A stretch of 64,000 bases of DNA from Sinorhizobium sp. 8-89. GTDB lineage: Bacteria; Pseudomonadota; Alphaproteobacteria; Rhizobiales; Rhizobiaceae. Under the pieces are notes generated by a model, which worked only from the letters and a program-made list of their open reading frames with translations, was not told where the DNA came from and did not search any database. Position 1 is the first letter of the stretch, and each line of letters starts with the position of its first letter. Both the position numbers and the translations under genes were made by a program. The stretch spans positions 273,483 to 337,482 of the forward strand of contig NZ_JASKLR010000004.1 in assembly GCF_030124325.1 (NCBI RefSeq), in the 5' to 3' direction. Positions 50,644-58,839 of the stretch are shown piece by piece.

Positions 50644-52101
50644 ATGGCAGATTCAGCAGTCCGGGTGCGCATTGCACCCTCACCCACCGGCGAACCGCAT
50701 GTCGGCACAGCCTATATCGCGCTGTTCAACTACCTCTTCGCGAAGAAACACGGCGGCGAGTTCATTCTGCGCATCGAGGATACCGATGCGACGCGCTCGA
50801 CGCCGGAGTTCGAACAGAAGGTGCTCGATGCGCTGAAATGGTGTGGGCTGAAATGGTCCGAAGGCCCCGATATCGGCGGCCCCTACGGCCCCTATCGCCA
50901 GAGCGACCGTAAGGACATCTACAAGCCCTACGTGGAGAAGATCGTCGAGAACGGCCACGGCTTCCGCTGTTTCTGCACGCCCGAGCGGCTGGAGCAGATG
51001 CGCGAGGCGCAGCGCGCCGCCGGCAAGCCGCCGAAATACGATGGGCTCTGCCTTAGCCTCTCGGCCGAGGAAGTGACGTCGCGCGTTGCCGCCAGCGAAC
51101 CGCACGTCGTGCGCATGAAGATCCCAACGGAAGGCACTTGCAAGTTTCATGACGGCGTCTACGGCGACGTCGAGATTCCCTGGGACGCGGTCGACATGCA
51201 GGTACTCTTGAAGGCCGACGGCATGCCGACCTACCACATGGCCAATGTCGTCGACGACCATCTGATGAAGATCACCCATGTCGCACGCGGCGAGGAGTGG
51301 CTGGCTTCCGTGCCGAAGCACATCCTAATCTACCAGTATCTCGGCCTCGAGCCGCCGAAGTTCATGCACCTGTCGCTGATGCGCAATGCCGACAAGTCGA
51401 AGCTGTCGAAACGAAAGAATCCGACCTCCATCTCCTATTACACCGCGCTCGGCTACCTGCCGGAAGCGCTGATGAACTTCCTCGGCCTGTTCTTCATCCA
51501 GATCGCCGAAGGCGAGGAGCTGCTGACGGTCGAAGAACTGGCGGAAAAGTTCGATCCGGAAAACCTCTCGAAGGCCGGCGCGATCTTCGACATCCAGAAA
51601 CTCGACTGGCTGAACGCGCGTTGGATCCGCGAGAAGCTTTCAGAAGAAGACTTCGCCGCACGCGTCTTTGTCTGGGCGGCCGAAAATGATCGCCTCAAGG
51701 AAGGCCTGAAGCTCGCGCAGTCGCGGATCTCGAAGCTTGGCGAACTACCGGACCTCGCCGCCTTCCTGTTCAAGTCGGATCTCGGCCTGCAGCCGGCGGC
51801 CTTTGCCGGCGTGAAAGCCTCGCCCGAGGAACTGCTCGAGATCCTCAATACCGTCCAGCCGGATCTTGAAAAAATCCTCGAATGGAACAAGGAATCGATC
51901 GAAGCGGAACTGCGGGCGATCGCCGAGCGTATGGGCAAGAAGCTGAAAGCCATCGTCGCGCCGCTCTTCGTCGCCGTGTCGGGCTCGCAGCGCTCGCTGC
52001 CGCTGTTCGATTCGATGGAACTCCTCGGCCGCGCGGTCGTCCGCCAGCGCCTGAAGGTCGCGGCACAGGTCGTCGCCTCGATGGCGGGCAGCGGAAAGTA
52101 A
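50644..52101 (+). CDS. gltX: glutamyl-tRNA synthetase
   Basis: Cytosolic class I tRNA synthetase charging tRNA-Glu (and in many alphaproteobacteria also tRNA-Gln for the amidotransferase route). The 485 residues begin RVRIAPSPTGEPHVGTAYIA (HIGH-like motif with H19, about 9-28), FILRIEDTD follows, and KLSKRKNPTS (KMSKS, about 252-258) closes the catalytic site. FCTPERLEQMREAQRAAG is the zinc-like region seen in alphaproteobacterial enzymes. The ATG at 50644 is clear. lysS starts 10 bases after its stop, so the two synthetases form an operon. Rhizobia carry two gltX genes; this is one of them. Confidence 0.97.
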   Translation: MADSAVRVRIAPSPTGEPHVGTAYIALFNYLFAKKHGGEFILRIEDTDATRSTPEFEQKVLDALKWCGLKWSEGPDIGGPYGPYRQSDRKDIYKPYVEKIVENGHGFRCFCTPERLEQMREAQRAAGKPPKYDGLCLSLSAEEVTSRVAASEPHVVRMKIPTEGTCKFHDGVYGDVEIPWDAVDMQVLLKADGMPTYHMANVVDDHLMKITHVARGEEWLASVPKHILIYQYLGLEPPKFMHLSLMRNADKSKLSKRKNPTSISYYTALGYLPEALMNFLGLFFIQIAEGEELLTVEELAEKFDPENLSKAGAIFDIQKLDWLNARWIREKLSEEDFAARVFVWAAENDRLKEGLKLAQSRISKLGELPDLAAFLFKSDLGLQPAAFAGVKASPEELLEILNTVQPDLEKILEWNKESIEAELRAIAERMGKKLKAIVAPLFVAVSGSQRSLPLFDSMELLGRAVVRQRLKVAAQVVASMAGSGK

Positions 52102-52111
52102 GGACAGCACC

Positions 52112-53608
52112 ATGAACGAGAAGACAGCGATGGCCAGCCTTTCCTCCGACGCTACGGAAGTGCGCGCACAGAAGCTGAAGCTCCTGCGCGAGCAGATCGG
52201 CGACGTCTATCCGGCGCATTTCCACCGGACGATGACCAATGCGGAACTCGCGGCAAAATATGAAAACCTGGCGCCGGACACCGAAACGCAGGACGTCGTG
52301 ACCGTCGCCGGCCGCGTCTTTTCCTCGCGCAATTCCGGCATGTTCATGGATATCCACGACGCCTCCGGCAAGATCCAGATTTTCTCGCACAAGGATACGA
52401 CCCCGGAAGAGGCGCGGGCGCTGCTGCCGATGATCGATATCGGCGACATCATCGGCGTCACGGGCATCGTCCGCCGCACCAAGCGCGGCGAGCTCACGAT
52501 CAATGCGCAAGCGATCACCATGCTCACCAAGTCGCTTCTACCGATGCCGGAGAAGTGGCATGGGCTTTCGGACATCGAGCTGCGCTACCGCAAGCGCCAT
52601 CTCGACATCATGACCAACGAGGAGTCGAAGCTCCGCTTCCAGCAGCGCAGCCGGATCGTATCCGGAATCCGCCGCTTCATGGAGAATGACGGCTTCATGG
52701 AAGTCGAGACGCCGATGCTGCATTCGGTCTATGGCGGCGCAACCGCCGAGCCCTTCAAGACGCATCACAACACACTGAAGCTCGACATGTTCCTGCGCAT
52801 CGCGCCGGAACTGTACCTGAAGCGCACGCTGGTCTCGGGGCTTACCGACAAGGTCTTCGAGATCAACCGCAACTTCCGCAACGAAGGCGTCTCCACCCGG
52901 CACAATCCGGAATTCACGATGATGGAGTGCTACTGGGCTTACGCCGACTACGAGGACGTGATGGACCTCGTCGAGCGGATGTTCGCCGAACTGGCGCTCC
53001 TGGTCCACGGCAAGACGGAATTCACCTACGGAGACAAGGAGATCTCCTTCAAGGGGCCGTTCCGCCGCGTGCCCATGCCGGACGCCGTCAAGGAAGCGAC
53101 CGGCATCGACTTCCTCGCGATGAAGACCGACGAGGAGGCGCGTGCCGCAACCGAGGCAGCCGGCTTCGAGGTCGAGAAGGACTGGACCTGGGGCGAATGC
53201 CTTGCCTTCGTCTTCGAGGAGAAGGTGGAACCGATGCTGATCCAGCCGGCCCACGTCACGCATTTCCCGAAGGACATCTCGCCCTTCGCCAAGGAAGTGC
53301 CGGGCGAGCCGCGCCTCGTCGAGCGTTTCGAGACCTATTGCAACACCTGGGAACTCGGCAACGCCTTCTCGGAACTCAACGATCCGGAAGAGCAGCGCGC
53401 CCGCATGGTCGAGCAGCTTGAGCAGGCGCATGCGCGAGGCGAGCAGGCAAAGCAGCTCGATGACGAATTCCTCGATGCAATCGACCAGGGCATGCCGCCG
53501 GCCGGTGGCCTCGGCATCGGCGTCGACCGGCTGATCATGCTGCTCACCAACGCGCCGTCGATCCGCGACGTGATTTTGTTCCCGGCCCGACGCCACAAGG
53601 CCGACTAG
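52112..53608 (+). CDS. lysS: lysyl-tRNA synthetase (class II)
   Basis: Cytosolic class II synthetase charging tRNA-Lys; 498 residues. The N-terminal OB-fold anticodon domain (about 50-150, VTVAGRVFSSRNSGMFMDIH) precedes the catalytic domain. Motif 1 lies near MENDGFMEVETPMLHSVYGG, motif 2 at FEINRNFRNEGVSTRHNPEF, and motif 3 at GLGIGVDRLIMLLTNAPSIR with the class II GxGxDR. A start at ATG 52112 or 52130 (MASLSSD) is possible; the former lies 10 bases after gltX. A terminator follows at 53637-53666. Two synthetases in one operon suggest shared control. Confidence 0.97.
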   Translation: MNEKTAMASLSSDATEVRAQKLKLLREQIGDVYPAHFHRTMTNAELAAKYENLAPDTETQDVVTVAGRVFSSRNSGMFMDIHDASGKIQIFSHKDTTPEEARALLPMIDIGDIIGVTGIVRRTKRGELTINAQAITMLTKSLLPMPEKWHGLSDIELRYRKRHLDIMTNEESKLRFQQRSRIVSGIRRFMENDGFMEVETPMLHSVYGGATAEPFKTHHNTLKLDMFLRIAPELYLKRTLVSGLTDKVFEINRNFRNEGVSTRHNPEFTMMECYWAYADYEDVMDLVERMFAELALLVHGKTEFTYGDKEISFKGPFRRVPMPDAVKEATGIDFLAMKTDEEARAATEAAGFEVEKDWTWGECLAFVFEEKVEPMLIQPAHVTHFPKDISPFAKEVPGEPRLVERFETYCNTWELGNAFSELNDPEEQRARMVEQLEQAHARGEQAKQLDDEFLDAIDQGMPPAGGLGIGVDRLIMLLTNAPSIRDVILFPARRHKAD

Positions 53609-53636
53609 GCCCGCGCGGACAAACATAGCCATGCAT

Positions 53637-53666
53637 AAAAGCCCGCCTTTCACCCGCCGGGCTTTT
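53637..53666. terminator. bidirectional Rho-independent terminator after lysS
   Basis: AAAAGCCCG (53637-53645) and CGGGCTTTT (53658-53666) form a 9-bp stem with A/T tracts on both sides, so it can end transcription of lysS and of the convergent minus-strand gene. Confidence 0.85.
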
Positions 53667-53689
53667 TGCTTTTGTTGCGACGGATTGTC

Positions 53690-54337
53690 TTAATGGCCGG
53701 CGGGCGCCTTGGCGCTCTCGACGGTTTGGTCAGCGGCTTCGTCCGCCCCCGCGCCCTCCGTCGCTGCCGCGAACGGAACGATGCAAAGCGAACGATCCTC
53801 CATGGCGCTCATCAGGGCGCGCACCGCGTCAAGCTCAAGCCGAACGGTCTTCCCGTGGAACATGCCGGCGGCGTTCGCGGTCCCGTCGTTGTAGGAGGCC
53901 CGAAACGGCTCCGCCATTCCCTTGACGCTCTGAGGACCGGGGGCAAAAAGCACCTCGGCGCCGATGGCTGCGCCCCGCACGGCGGCGCGTTCCTCCGGTC
54001 CCGCTGCGTCGAGCACGACGACCTGATAGAGATCGGCCTTCTCCTTGTGCGACAGAGCGCCGACCACACGCAGCGCCGTCCTGATGCGGTCCGGTCCGCT
54101 CGCTCTGTCGGTCTTTACATGCATCCGCACCCAGCGTTGGCCTTGGTGATCGAGCTTCAGTGTTCGGATTGTCGTGCATTCGAGTCCCGACGGGGACGGC
54201 TCGGAAAGACGGGCCATGAGCCTGTCGCGACCAACATAGACGGCGGCGCCGCCGGACGCTGCGGAAACACTGAGCGCGGCGGACAGGATGACCACCAGCT
54301 TCTTGGAAGGACGCAATCTGCTGAAAATAGCCTTCAC
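53690..54337 (-). CDS. membrane-anchored conserved hypothetical protein
   Basis: A 215-residue protein I cannot assign to a named family. Residues about 1-15 are basic (KAIFSRLRPSKK), 16-35 are a hydrophobic helix (VILSAALSVSAASGGAAVYV), so it is either a single-pass inner-membrane protein or has an uncleaved signal. The outer part contains LECTTIRTLKLDHQGQRW and YQVVVLDAAGPEERAAVRG, FAPGPQSVKGMAEPFRASY, all alpha/beta-like; two Cys could pair. Start choice: GGAG lies 6 bases before GTG 54337, clearly better than the TTG at 54361. It converges on lysS across a shared terminator. Confidence 0.7.
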   Translation of the reverse strand: MKAIFSRLRPSKKLVVILSAALSVSAASGGAAVYVGRDRLMARLSEPSPSGLECTTIRTLKLDHQGQRWVRMHVKTDRASGPDRIRTALRVVGALSHKEKADLYQVVVLDAAGPEERAAVRGAAIGAEVLFAPGPQSVKGMAEPFRASYNDGTANAAGMFHGKTVRLELDAVRALMSAMEDRSLCIVPFAAATEGAGADEAADQTVESAKAPAGH

Positions 54338-54622
54338 CTGCGGCTCCGCTGTCGTCGTCAAAATTGCAAAGCCCGCAGGCCGTTACGACGATAGGTCAAC
54401 GACCTTTCGGAAAGTTTAAGTCCGTTCAGCGGGATAAGAAGAATGCGGTGATCCGGATCGTACGTTTCCTCGCTGCGTTGGCTGCAGGAACTCGCGCGGA
54501 ACTCCTACTGATCCCCCGGAAATAGCCGTTCATGGCGTCTGTTCGCGTGCGGGTCTTGCTCTCGCGCCGGGCTTAACTAAAAGGGATGCCGCAAATTCTT
54601 CGTCTGAGGGAACCGGCGTATC

Positions 54623-54901
54623 ATGGCGAGTATCGGGATAGTTGGATCAGGCATCATCGGTTGTGCGTCGGCGGCTCATCTCATCGCCGAGTGTCACGAG
54701 ACGACCGTTTTCGAGAAAGATATCAGCGGCCTGCCTGCCTCGGTCGGCAACGCCGGCAGTCTGGCTGACCTGAAAATCGATCCGCCCGCCCGTCCCGACA
54801 TGCTCTTCGCCGCACCGAAATGGCTCATGGACGTCGCCGATCTTCTCACGACGGGCGAGAACATCGACTTGGCACCTTTCAGTATTCGCCGCTTCCAGTA
54901 G
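54623..54901 (+). pseudogene. 5' fragment of a DadA-like FAD oxidoreductase
   Basis: ATG 54623 begins ASIGIVGSGIIGCASAAHLI, the FAD-binding GxGIIG fold of D-amino-acid dehydrogenases, then FEKDISGLPASVGNAGSL with the usual P-A-S-x-G-N-A-G stretch, and APKWLMDVADLL. At about residue 88, where homologues read LAPWLxxFWRAS and continue for 300 more residues, the frame ends (LAPFSIRRFQ). Only about 92 residues remain, so this is the N-terminal stub of a gene whose rest was deleted. The nucleoside hydrolase starts 42 bases later on the same strand, probably using the old promoter region. Cannot be functional as a dehydrogenase. Confidence 0.85.
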
Positions 54902-54942
54902 CGGCATTCCTATCCCACTTCCAAAAAAGAAAAGAAGAACAC

Positions 54943-55896
54943 ATGGACAAGGTTATTTTCGATACGGACCCGGGCGTCGACGACGCGATGGCGCTTCTCT
55001 TCCTGCACCGGCACCCGGACATCGATCTCATCGGCATCACCTCCGTTTTCGGTAATGCCTCGGTCGAGACGACGACGCGCAACGCGCTCTTCCTGAAGCA
55101 GGCGTGGAACATCGCGGCACCGGTCGCCAAGGGGCTTGGCGAGACCTTCGATCACGGTCGCCCCCATGTCGGCTGGCCGACGGGCATTCATGGCGAAGAC
55201 GGGCTCGGCAATATCGACGTGCCGGACAATATCGACCTGCCGCTCGATCCCCGTCCGGCGCATCGGTTCATCATAGATACGGTACGCGCCAATCCGGGCG
55301 GGGTGACGCTCATCGCCGTCGGGCGCATGACCAATCTCGCGCTGGCGCTGCGCGACGATCCTGACATCGCCGGGTTGGTCAAGGACGTCGTGATCATGGG
55401 CGGTGCGTTCGACGTTCCCGGCAACATCACGCCGGCAGCGGAAGCCAATATCCATGGAGACCCGGAAGCCGCCGACGCGGTGATGACGGCGCCGTGGCCC
55501 GTGACCGTCATCGGTCTCGATGTGACCACGCGCACGGTAATGACGCGGGCGATGCTGGTCGATATCGCCGAGCGTGGCGGCGCGCCTGCAAGGCTCCTGT
55601 CCGACATCTCGCAGTTCTACATCACCTTCTACGAGCAGCATGTCGACGACGGCATGATCGTCCATGACAGCTGCGCCTGCGCCTATGTCGTCGCGCCGGA
55701 CCTGTTCCGTACCCGCAGCGGATCGGTACGCGTCATCTGCGGTGGCATCGCCGACGGTCAGACGATCCAGAAACCGGACGCGCGGCTGTTTCCGCCGGGC
55801 CCCTGGGATGGTCTTCCAAGCCAGAAGGTCTGCACCGGCATCGACGCCGAGGGGGTGCTGAAGCTTATCACCGACACGCTGTCGTTGAACCGCTAA
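54943..55896 (+). CDS. inosine-uridine-type nucleoside hydrolase
   Basis: A cytosolic Ca-dependent hydrolase that splits ribonucleosides into base and ribose. The 317 residues begin with IFDTDPGVDDAMALL; D7, D9, D13 and D14 are the calcium cluster. Also visible are GNASVETTTRNAL, ALGRM-like VGRMTNLALAL, VIMGGAF and PEAANIHGDPEAAD with the active-site Asn/Asp and calcium ligand. The His near VHDSC is the acid position. Start ATG 54943, after an A-rich stretch (AAGAAGAAC). It lies just after the truncated oxidoreductase and ends in a RIME element at 55909. Substrate preference (inosine, uridine or mixed) is not visible. Confidence 0.92.
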   Translation: MDKVIFDTDPGVDDAMALLFLHRHPDIDLIGITSVFGNASVETTTRNALFLKQAWNIAAPVAKGLGETFDHGRPHVGWPTGIHGEDGLGNIDVPDNIDLPLDPRPAHRFIIDTVRANPGGVTLIAVGRMTNLALALRDDPDIAGLVKDVVIMGGAFDVPGNITPAAEANIHGDPEAADAVMTAPWPVTVIGLDVTTRTVMTRAMLVDIAERGGAPARLLSDISQFYITFYEQHVDDGMIVHDSCACAYVVAPDLFRTRSGSVRVICGGIADGQTIQKPDARLFPPGPWDGLPSQKVCTGIDAEGVLKLITDTLSLNR

Positions 55897-55908
55897 GGCA
55901 TGACTTAC

Positions 55909-56010
55909 TGCGTGATTCCTTAAATCGGAGTCGATTTAAGGACAAAATCATGCGGCAATTCAGACTGCTACAGCGAACTTAGCGCGTCCGATTGGACGCG
56001 CGGCGCTGTA
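55909..56010. repeat. RIME-like palindromic intergenic element, copy E
   Basis: GTGATTCCTTAAATCGG...CGATTTAAGGACAAAATCATGC is the AT-rich palindrome; ACAGCG...GCGCGTCC-GATT-GGACGCGC...GCGCTGT is the GC-rich one. Nearly the same sequence as copy F at 61509-61611. It lies between the nucleoside hydrolase and the exonuclease gene. Confidence 0.85.
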
Positions 56011-56077
56011 GACGCGGGCGGCGAAAATCTTGTCCGCATAGCTGGCAGGGGCGCATCTGCCAGCTATCTTAGTCTGC

Positions 56078-57088
56078 ATGAGACCGGACAACCTGCTTTA
56101 TCCCGCCCCCAAGGGCCTCTACTGCGAACGCGGCGACTTCTACATCGACCCGATACAGCCGGTCGAACGGGCGCTCATCACGCATGGGCACGCCGATCAC
56201 GCCCGCGCAGGCCACGGTCATGTGCTGGCAACGCGCGAAACGCTGGACATAATGCGTATTCGCTACGGCGACGGCTTTTGCGGTGCGAGCCAGGTCGCTC
56301 CGCTCGGCGAGACGATCGCCGTCAATGGCGTGACCGTCCGTTTTCATCCGGCTGGCCACGTGCTCGGTTCGGCGCAGATCGCGGTCGAGACGGAAGGAAC
56401 GCGGATCGTCGTCTCGGGCGACTACAAACGACGGCCGGATCGAACCTGCCGGCCCTTCGAGCCCGTCCATTGCGACGTCTTCATCACCGAGGCGACCTTC
56501 GGCCTCCCGGTCTTTCATCATCCGGACGATGGCGCCGAGATCGCCCGGCTGCTGATGTCGCTAAGGCAGTTTCCCGAGCGCGCTCACGTGGTCGGCGCCT
56601 ATGCGCTCGGCAAGGCGCAAAGGGTCATCGCCCTTCTTCGCCAGCAGGGTTACGACGAGCCCATCCACATCCACGGGGCGCTCGCCAAGCTGTGCGAGTA
56701 CTATCAGAACGAGGGCATCGATCTCGGCGAGATCCGCCACGCGACCCTTGCTGGCGAGAGCCGGCAGGATTTCGCCGGCAACATCATCATCGGCCCCCCG
56801 TCCGCCTTCGCCGACCGCTGGGCGCGGCGCTTCGCCGATCCGCTCGCCGTCTTCGCCTCCGGCTGGATGCTCATCCGCCAACGTGCCAAGCAACGCGGCG
56901 TCGAACTGCCGCTCGTCATATCCGATCACTGCGACTGGGCCGAGTTGACCGCGACGATCAGGGAAATCGCACCGGCCGAAGTCTGGGTGACGCACGGCCG
57001 CGAGGAAGCCCTGGTACGGTGGTGTGAATTGCAGGGCATCCCGGCGCGTCCTCTTCACCTCGTCGGATACGACGACGAGGGAGAGTGA
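56078..57088 (+). CDS. ligase-associated DNA exonuclease (MBL fold)
   Basis: A 336-residue metallo-beta-lactamase-fold nuclease. The metal motif THGHADHARAGH (about 33-46) gives His and Asp ligands. Further ligands are in HPAGHVLGSAQIAVE and VVSGDY, and the C-terminal His lies in VISDHCDWAEL. The sequence matches the family called ligase-associated DNA exonuclease, found beside ATP-dependent DNA ligases in a repair cassette. The ATG-to-stop coding frame ends 5 bases before the ligase ATG (57094), so the two are translationally coupled. Likely role: trimming 3' DNA ends before sealing, in non-replicative repair; direct activity is inferred from the family. Confidence 0.9.
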   Translation: MRPDNLLYPAPKGLYCERGDFYIDPIQPVERALITHGHADHARAGHGHVLATRETLDIMRIRYGDGFCGASQVAPLGETIAVNGVTVRFHPAGHVLGSAQIAVETEGTRIVVSGDYKRRPDRTCRPFEPVHCDVFITEATFGLPVFHHPDDGAEIARLLMSLRQFPERAHVVGAYALGKAQRVIALLRQQGYDEPIHIHGALAKLCEYYQNEGIDLGEIRHATLAGESRQDFAGNIIIGPPSAFADRWARRFADPLAVFASGWMLIRQRAKQRGVELPLVISDHCDWAELTATIREIAPAEVWVTHGREEALVRWCELQGIPARPLHLVGYDDEGE

Positions 57089-57093
57089 GAGCC

Positions 57094-58713
57094 ATGAAGG
57101 CCTTCGCCGAACTGCTCGATCGGCTGGTTCTCACGCCGCAGCGAAATGCCAAGATCCGGCTGCTTGCGGATTATTTCCGCGAAGCTGGCGATCCGAGCCG
57201 CGGCTATGCGCTTGCCGCGATCGCCGGCACGCTGACCCTTAATACCGTCAAGCCCCAACTGATCCGCGACCTCTTGCTCGAGCGCATGGACGAGGTGCTG
57301 TTTCGCTATTCCTATGACTACGTCGGGGATCTCGCGGAGACGGTTTCGCTGGTGTGGGAGCCTCCACAGGAGCGCGTCACAGCGGATGTTCCGCTGGGAG
57401 ACGTCGTTGAGCGGCTGCAGATGGCAGGCCGGTCCGAGGTGCGCTCGCTCGTCCGCGACATGCTGGATCAACTCGACACGTCAGGCCGTTTCGCGTTCCT
57501 GAAGCTCGTGACCGGAGGATTGAGAATCGGCGTTTCCGCGCGACTGGCGAAACAGGCGCTAGCGGAAATGGGCGGCAAGGATGTCGCCGAAATAGAAACG
57601 CTCTGGCATGGACTGAGCCCACCCTACCTGCCGCTCTTTCTCTGGCTCAGCGGCGAAGCGGACATGCCCGTCCTGACAACGCCGGCGGTCTTTCATGCCG
57701 TCATGCTCGCGACTCCGGTCGGCGAAGGTGATCTCAAAGGACTGGATCCGGCCGACTTCGCCGCCGAGTGGAAATGGGACGGCATCCGCGTTCAACTGGC
57801 GAATATCGGAGGGATGCGACGGCTCTACTCACGCAGCGGCGACGAGATTTCCGGCGCCTTTCCGGAGATCCTGGACGCCGCGGACTTCACCGGCGTCATC
57901 GACGGAGAACTGCTGGTCGGAGGGACGATCCGCAGCAACCGGGCAACGGGCACCTTCGCGGATCTGCAGCAACGTCTGAACCGCAAGACCGTCAATCGTA
58001 AGATGCTCGAGGATTATCCCGCCTTCATCCGCGGATACGATATCCTTTTTTCGGGCGAACGCGACATTCGGGCCGAACCATTCCAGGCGCGCCGCCGAGC
58101 GCTCAGTGCCCTGATCGATACCGCCTCGCCGCAGCATTTCGATCTGTCGCCGCTCGTCCCCTTCTCGACCTGGGACGAACTGGACCGGCTTCGCTCGAAC
58201 CCGCCGGATCCGGTAATCGAAGGTGTCATGCTGAAGCGGCTGGACTCCGCTTATGTTGCCGGCCGGGCCAAGGGACCCTGGTTCAAATGGAAACGGGAGC
58301 CTTTCAATATCGACGCCGTGCTGATGTACGCGCAGCGCGGCCACGGCAAACGATCGAGCTACTATTCCGACTTCACCTTCGGCGTCTGGACGGAGAGCGA
58401 CGGGCAAACAGTTTTGGTTCCGGTCGGCAAGGCCTATTTCGGCTTCACCGATGCCGAACTCGAAATTCTCGACCGCTTCGTCCGCGACAACACGGTCGAG
58501 CGCTTCGGCCCGGTGCGTGCGGTCCGCGCCGAGCCCGATGCCGGCTTCGTCGTCGAGGTCGCTTTCGAGGGCCTGAACCGTTCCACCCGGCACAAGTCGG
58601 GCGTTGCGATGCGCTTTCCGCGCATTGCCCGCCTCCGCGCGGACAAACTGCCGCGGGACGCCGACAGGCTCGAAACATTGCAGGCAATGATCGAGACGAA
58701 GGCTCCCCGCTGA
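57094..58713 (+). CDS. cisplatin damage response ATP-dependent DNA ligase
   Basis: A cytosolic ATP-dependent DNA ligase of 539 residues. The nucleotidyltransferase Lys lies in AEWKWDGIRVQLAN (motif I KxDG, about 225-235); IDGELLVGG (motif III/IV area), EGVMLKRLDSAYVAGRAKG (motif IV) and WFKWKREP (motif V) complete the core. The N-terminal part (about 1-200) is the DNA-binding helical domain; the C-terminal OB fold follows. It belongs to the family named after its role in the cisplatin response. The exonuclease gene precedes it. Start ATG 57094; GTG 57085 is possible. No helicase or phosphoesterase partner lies in this window. Confidence 0.93.
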   Translation: MKAFAELLDRLVLTPQRNAKIRLLADYFREAGDPSRGYALAAIAGTLTLNTVKPQLIRDLLLERMDEVLFRYSYDYVGDLAETVSLVWEPPQERVTADVPLGDVVERLQMAGRSEVRSLVRDMLDQLDTSGRFAFLKLVTGGLRIGVSARLAKQALAEMGGKDVAEIETLWHGLSPPYLPLFLWLSGEADMPVLTTPAVFHAVMLATPVGEGDLKGLDPADFAAEWKWDGIRVQLANIGGMRRLYSRSGDEISGAFPEILDAADFTGVIDGELLVGGTIRSNRATGTFADLQQRLNRKTVNRKMLEDYPAFIRGYDILFSGERDIRAEPFQARRRALSALIDTASPQHFDLSPLVPFSTWDELDRLRSNPPDPVIEGVMLKRLDSAYVAGRAKGPWFKWKREPFNIDAVLMYAQRGHGKRSSYYSDFTFGVWTESDGQTVLVPVGKAYFGFTDAELEILDRFVRDNTVERFGPVRAVRAEPDAGFVVEVAFEGLNRSTRHKSGVAMRFPRIARLRADKLPRDADRLETLQAMIETKAPR

Positions 58714-58839
58714 AGAACGACGAGACACCGCGAAACGCAAGGTCCGCCAGAATCAGTCGGTGCAAGGCAAGAATTGTTAAGAAGAATTTGTAATTATTTC
58801 GCGATTTCTTCACTGCATATGCCGTTCTGGGGTGATCTT

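Noticed and set aside
50109-50708. 199-codon minus-strand frame upstream of gltX
   Set aside because: Arg/Pro/Ser-rich, overlaps the start of gltX and the terC terminator; no coding character.
54480-54535. GGAAC-containing sequence resembling an EcfG/RpoE2 promoter
   Set aside because: Two GGAAC copies are present but neither is followed by a -10 element (GTT) at the required spacing.
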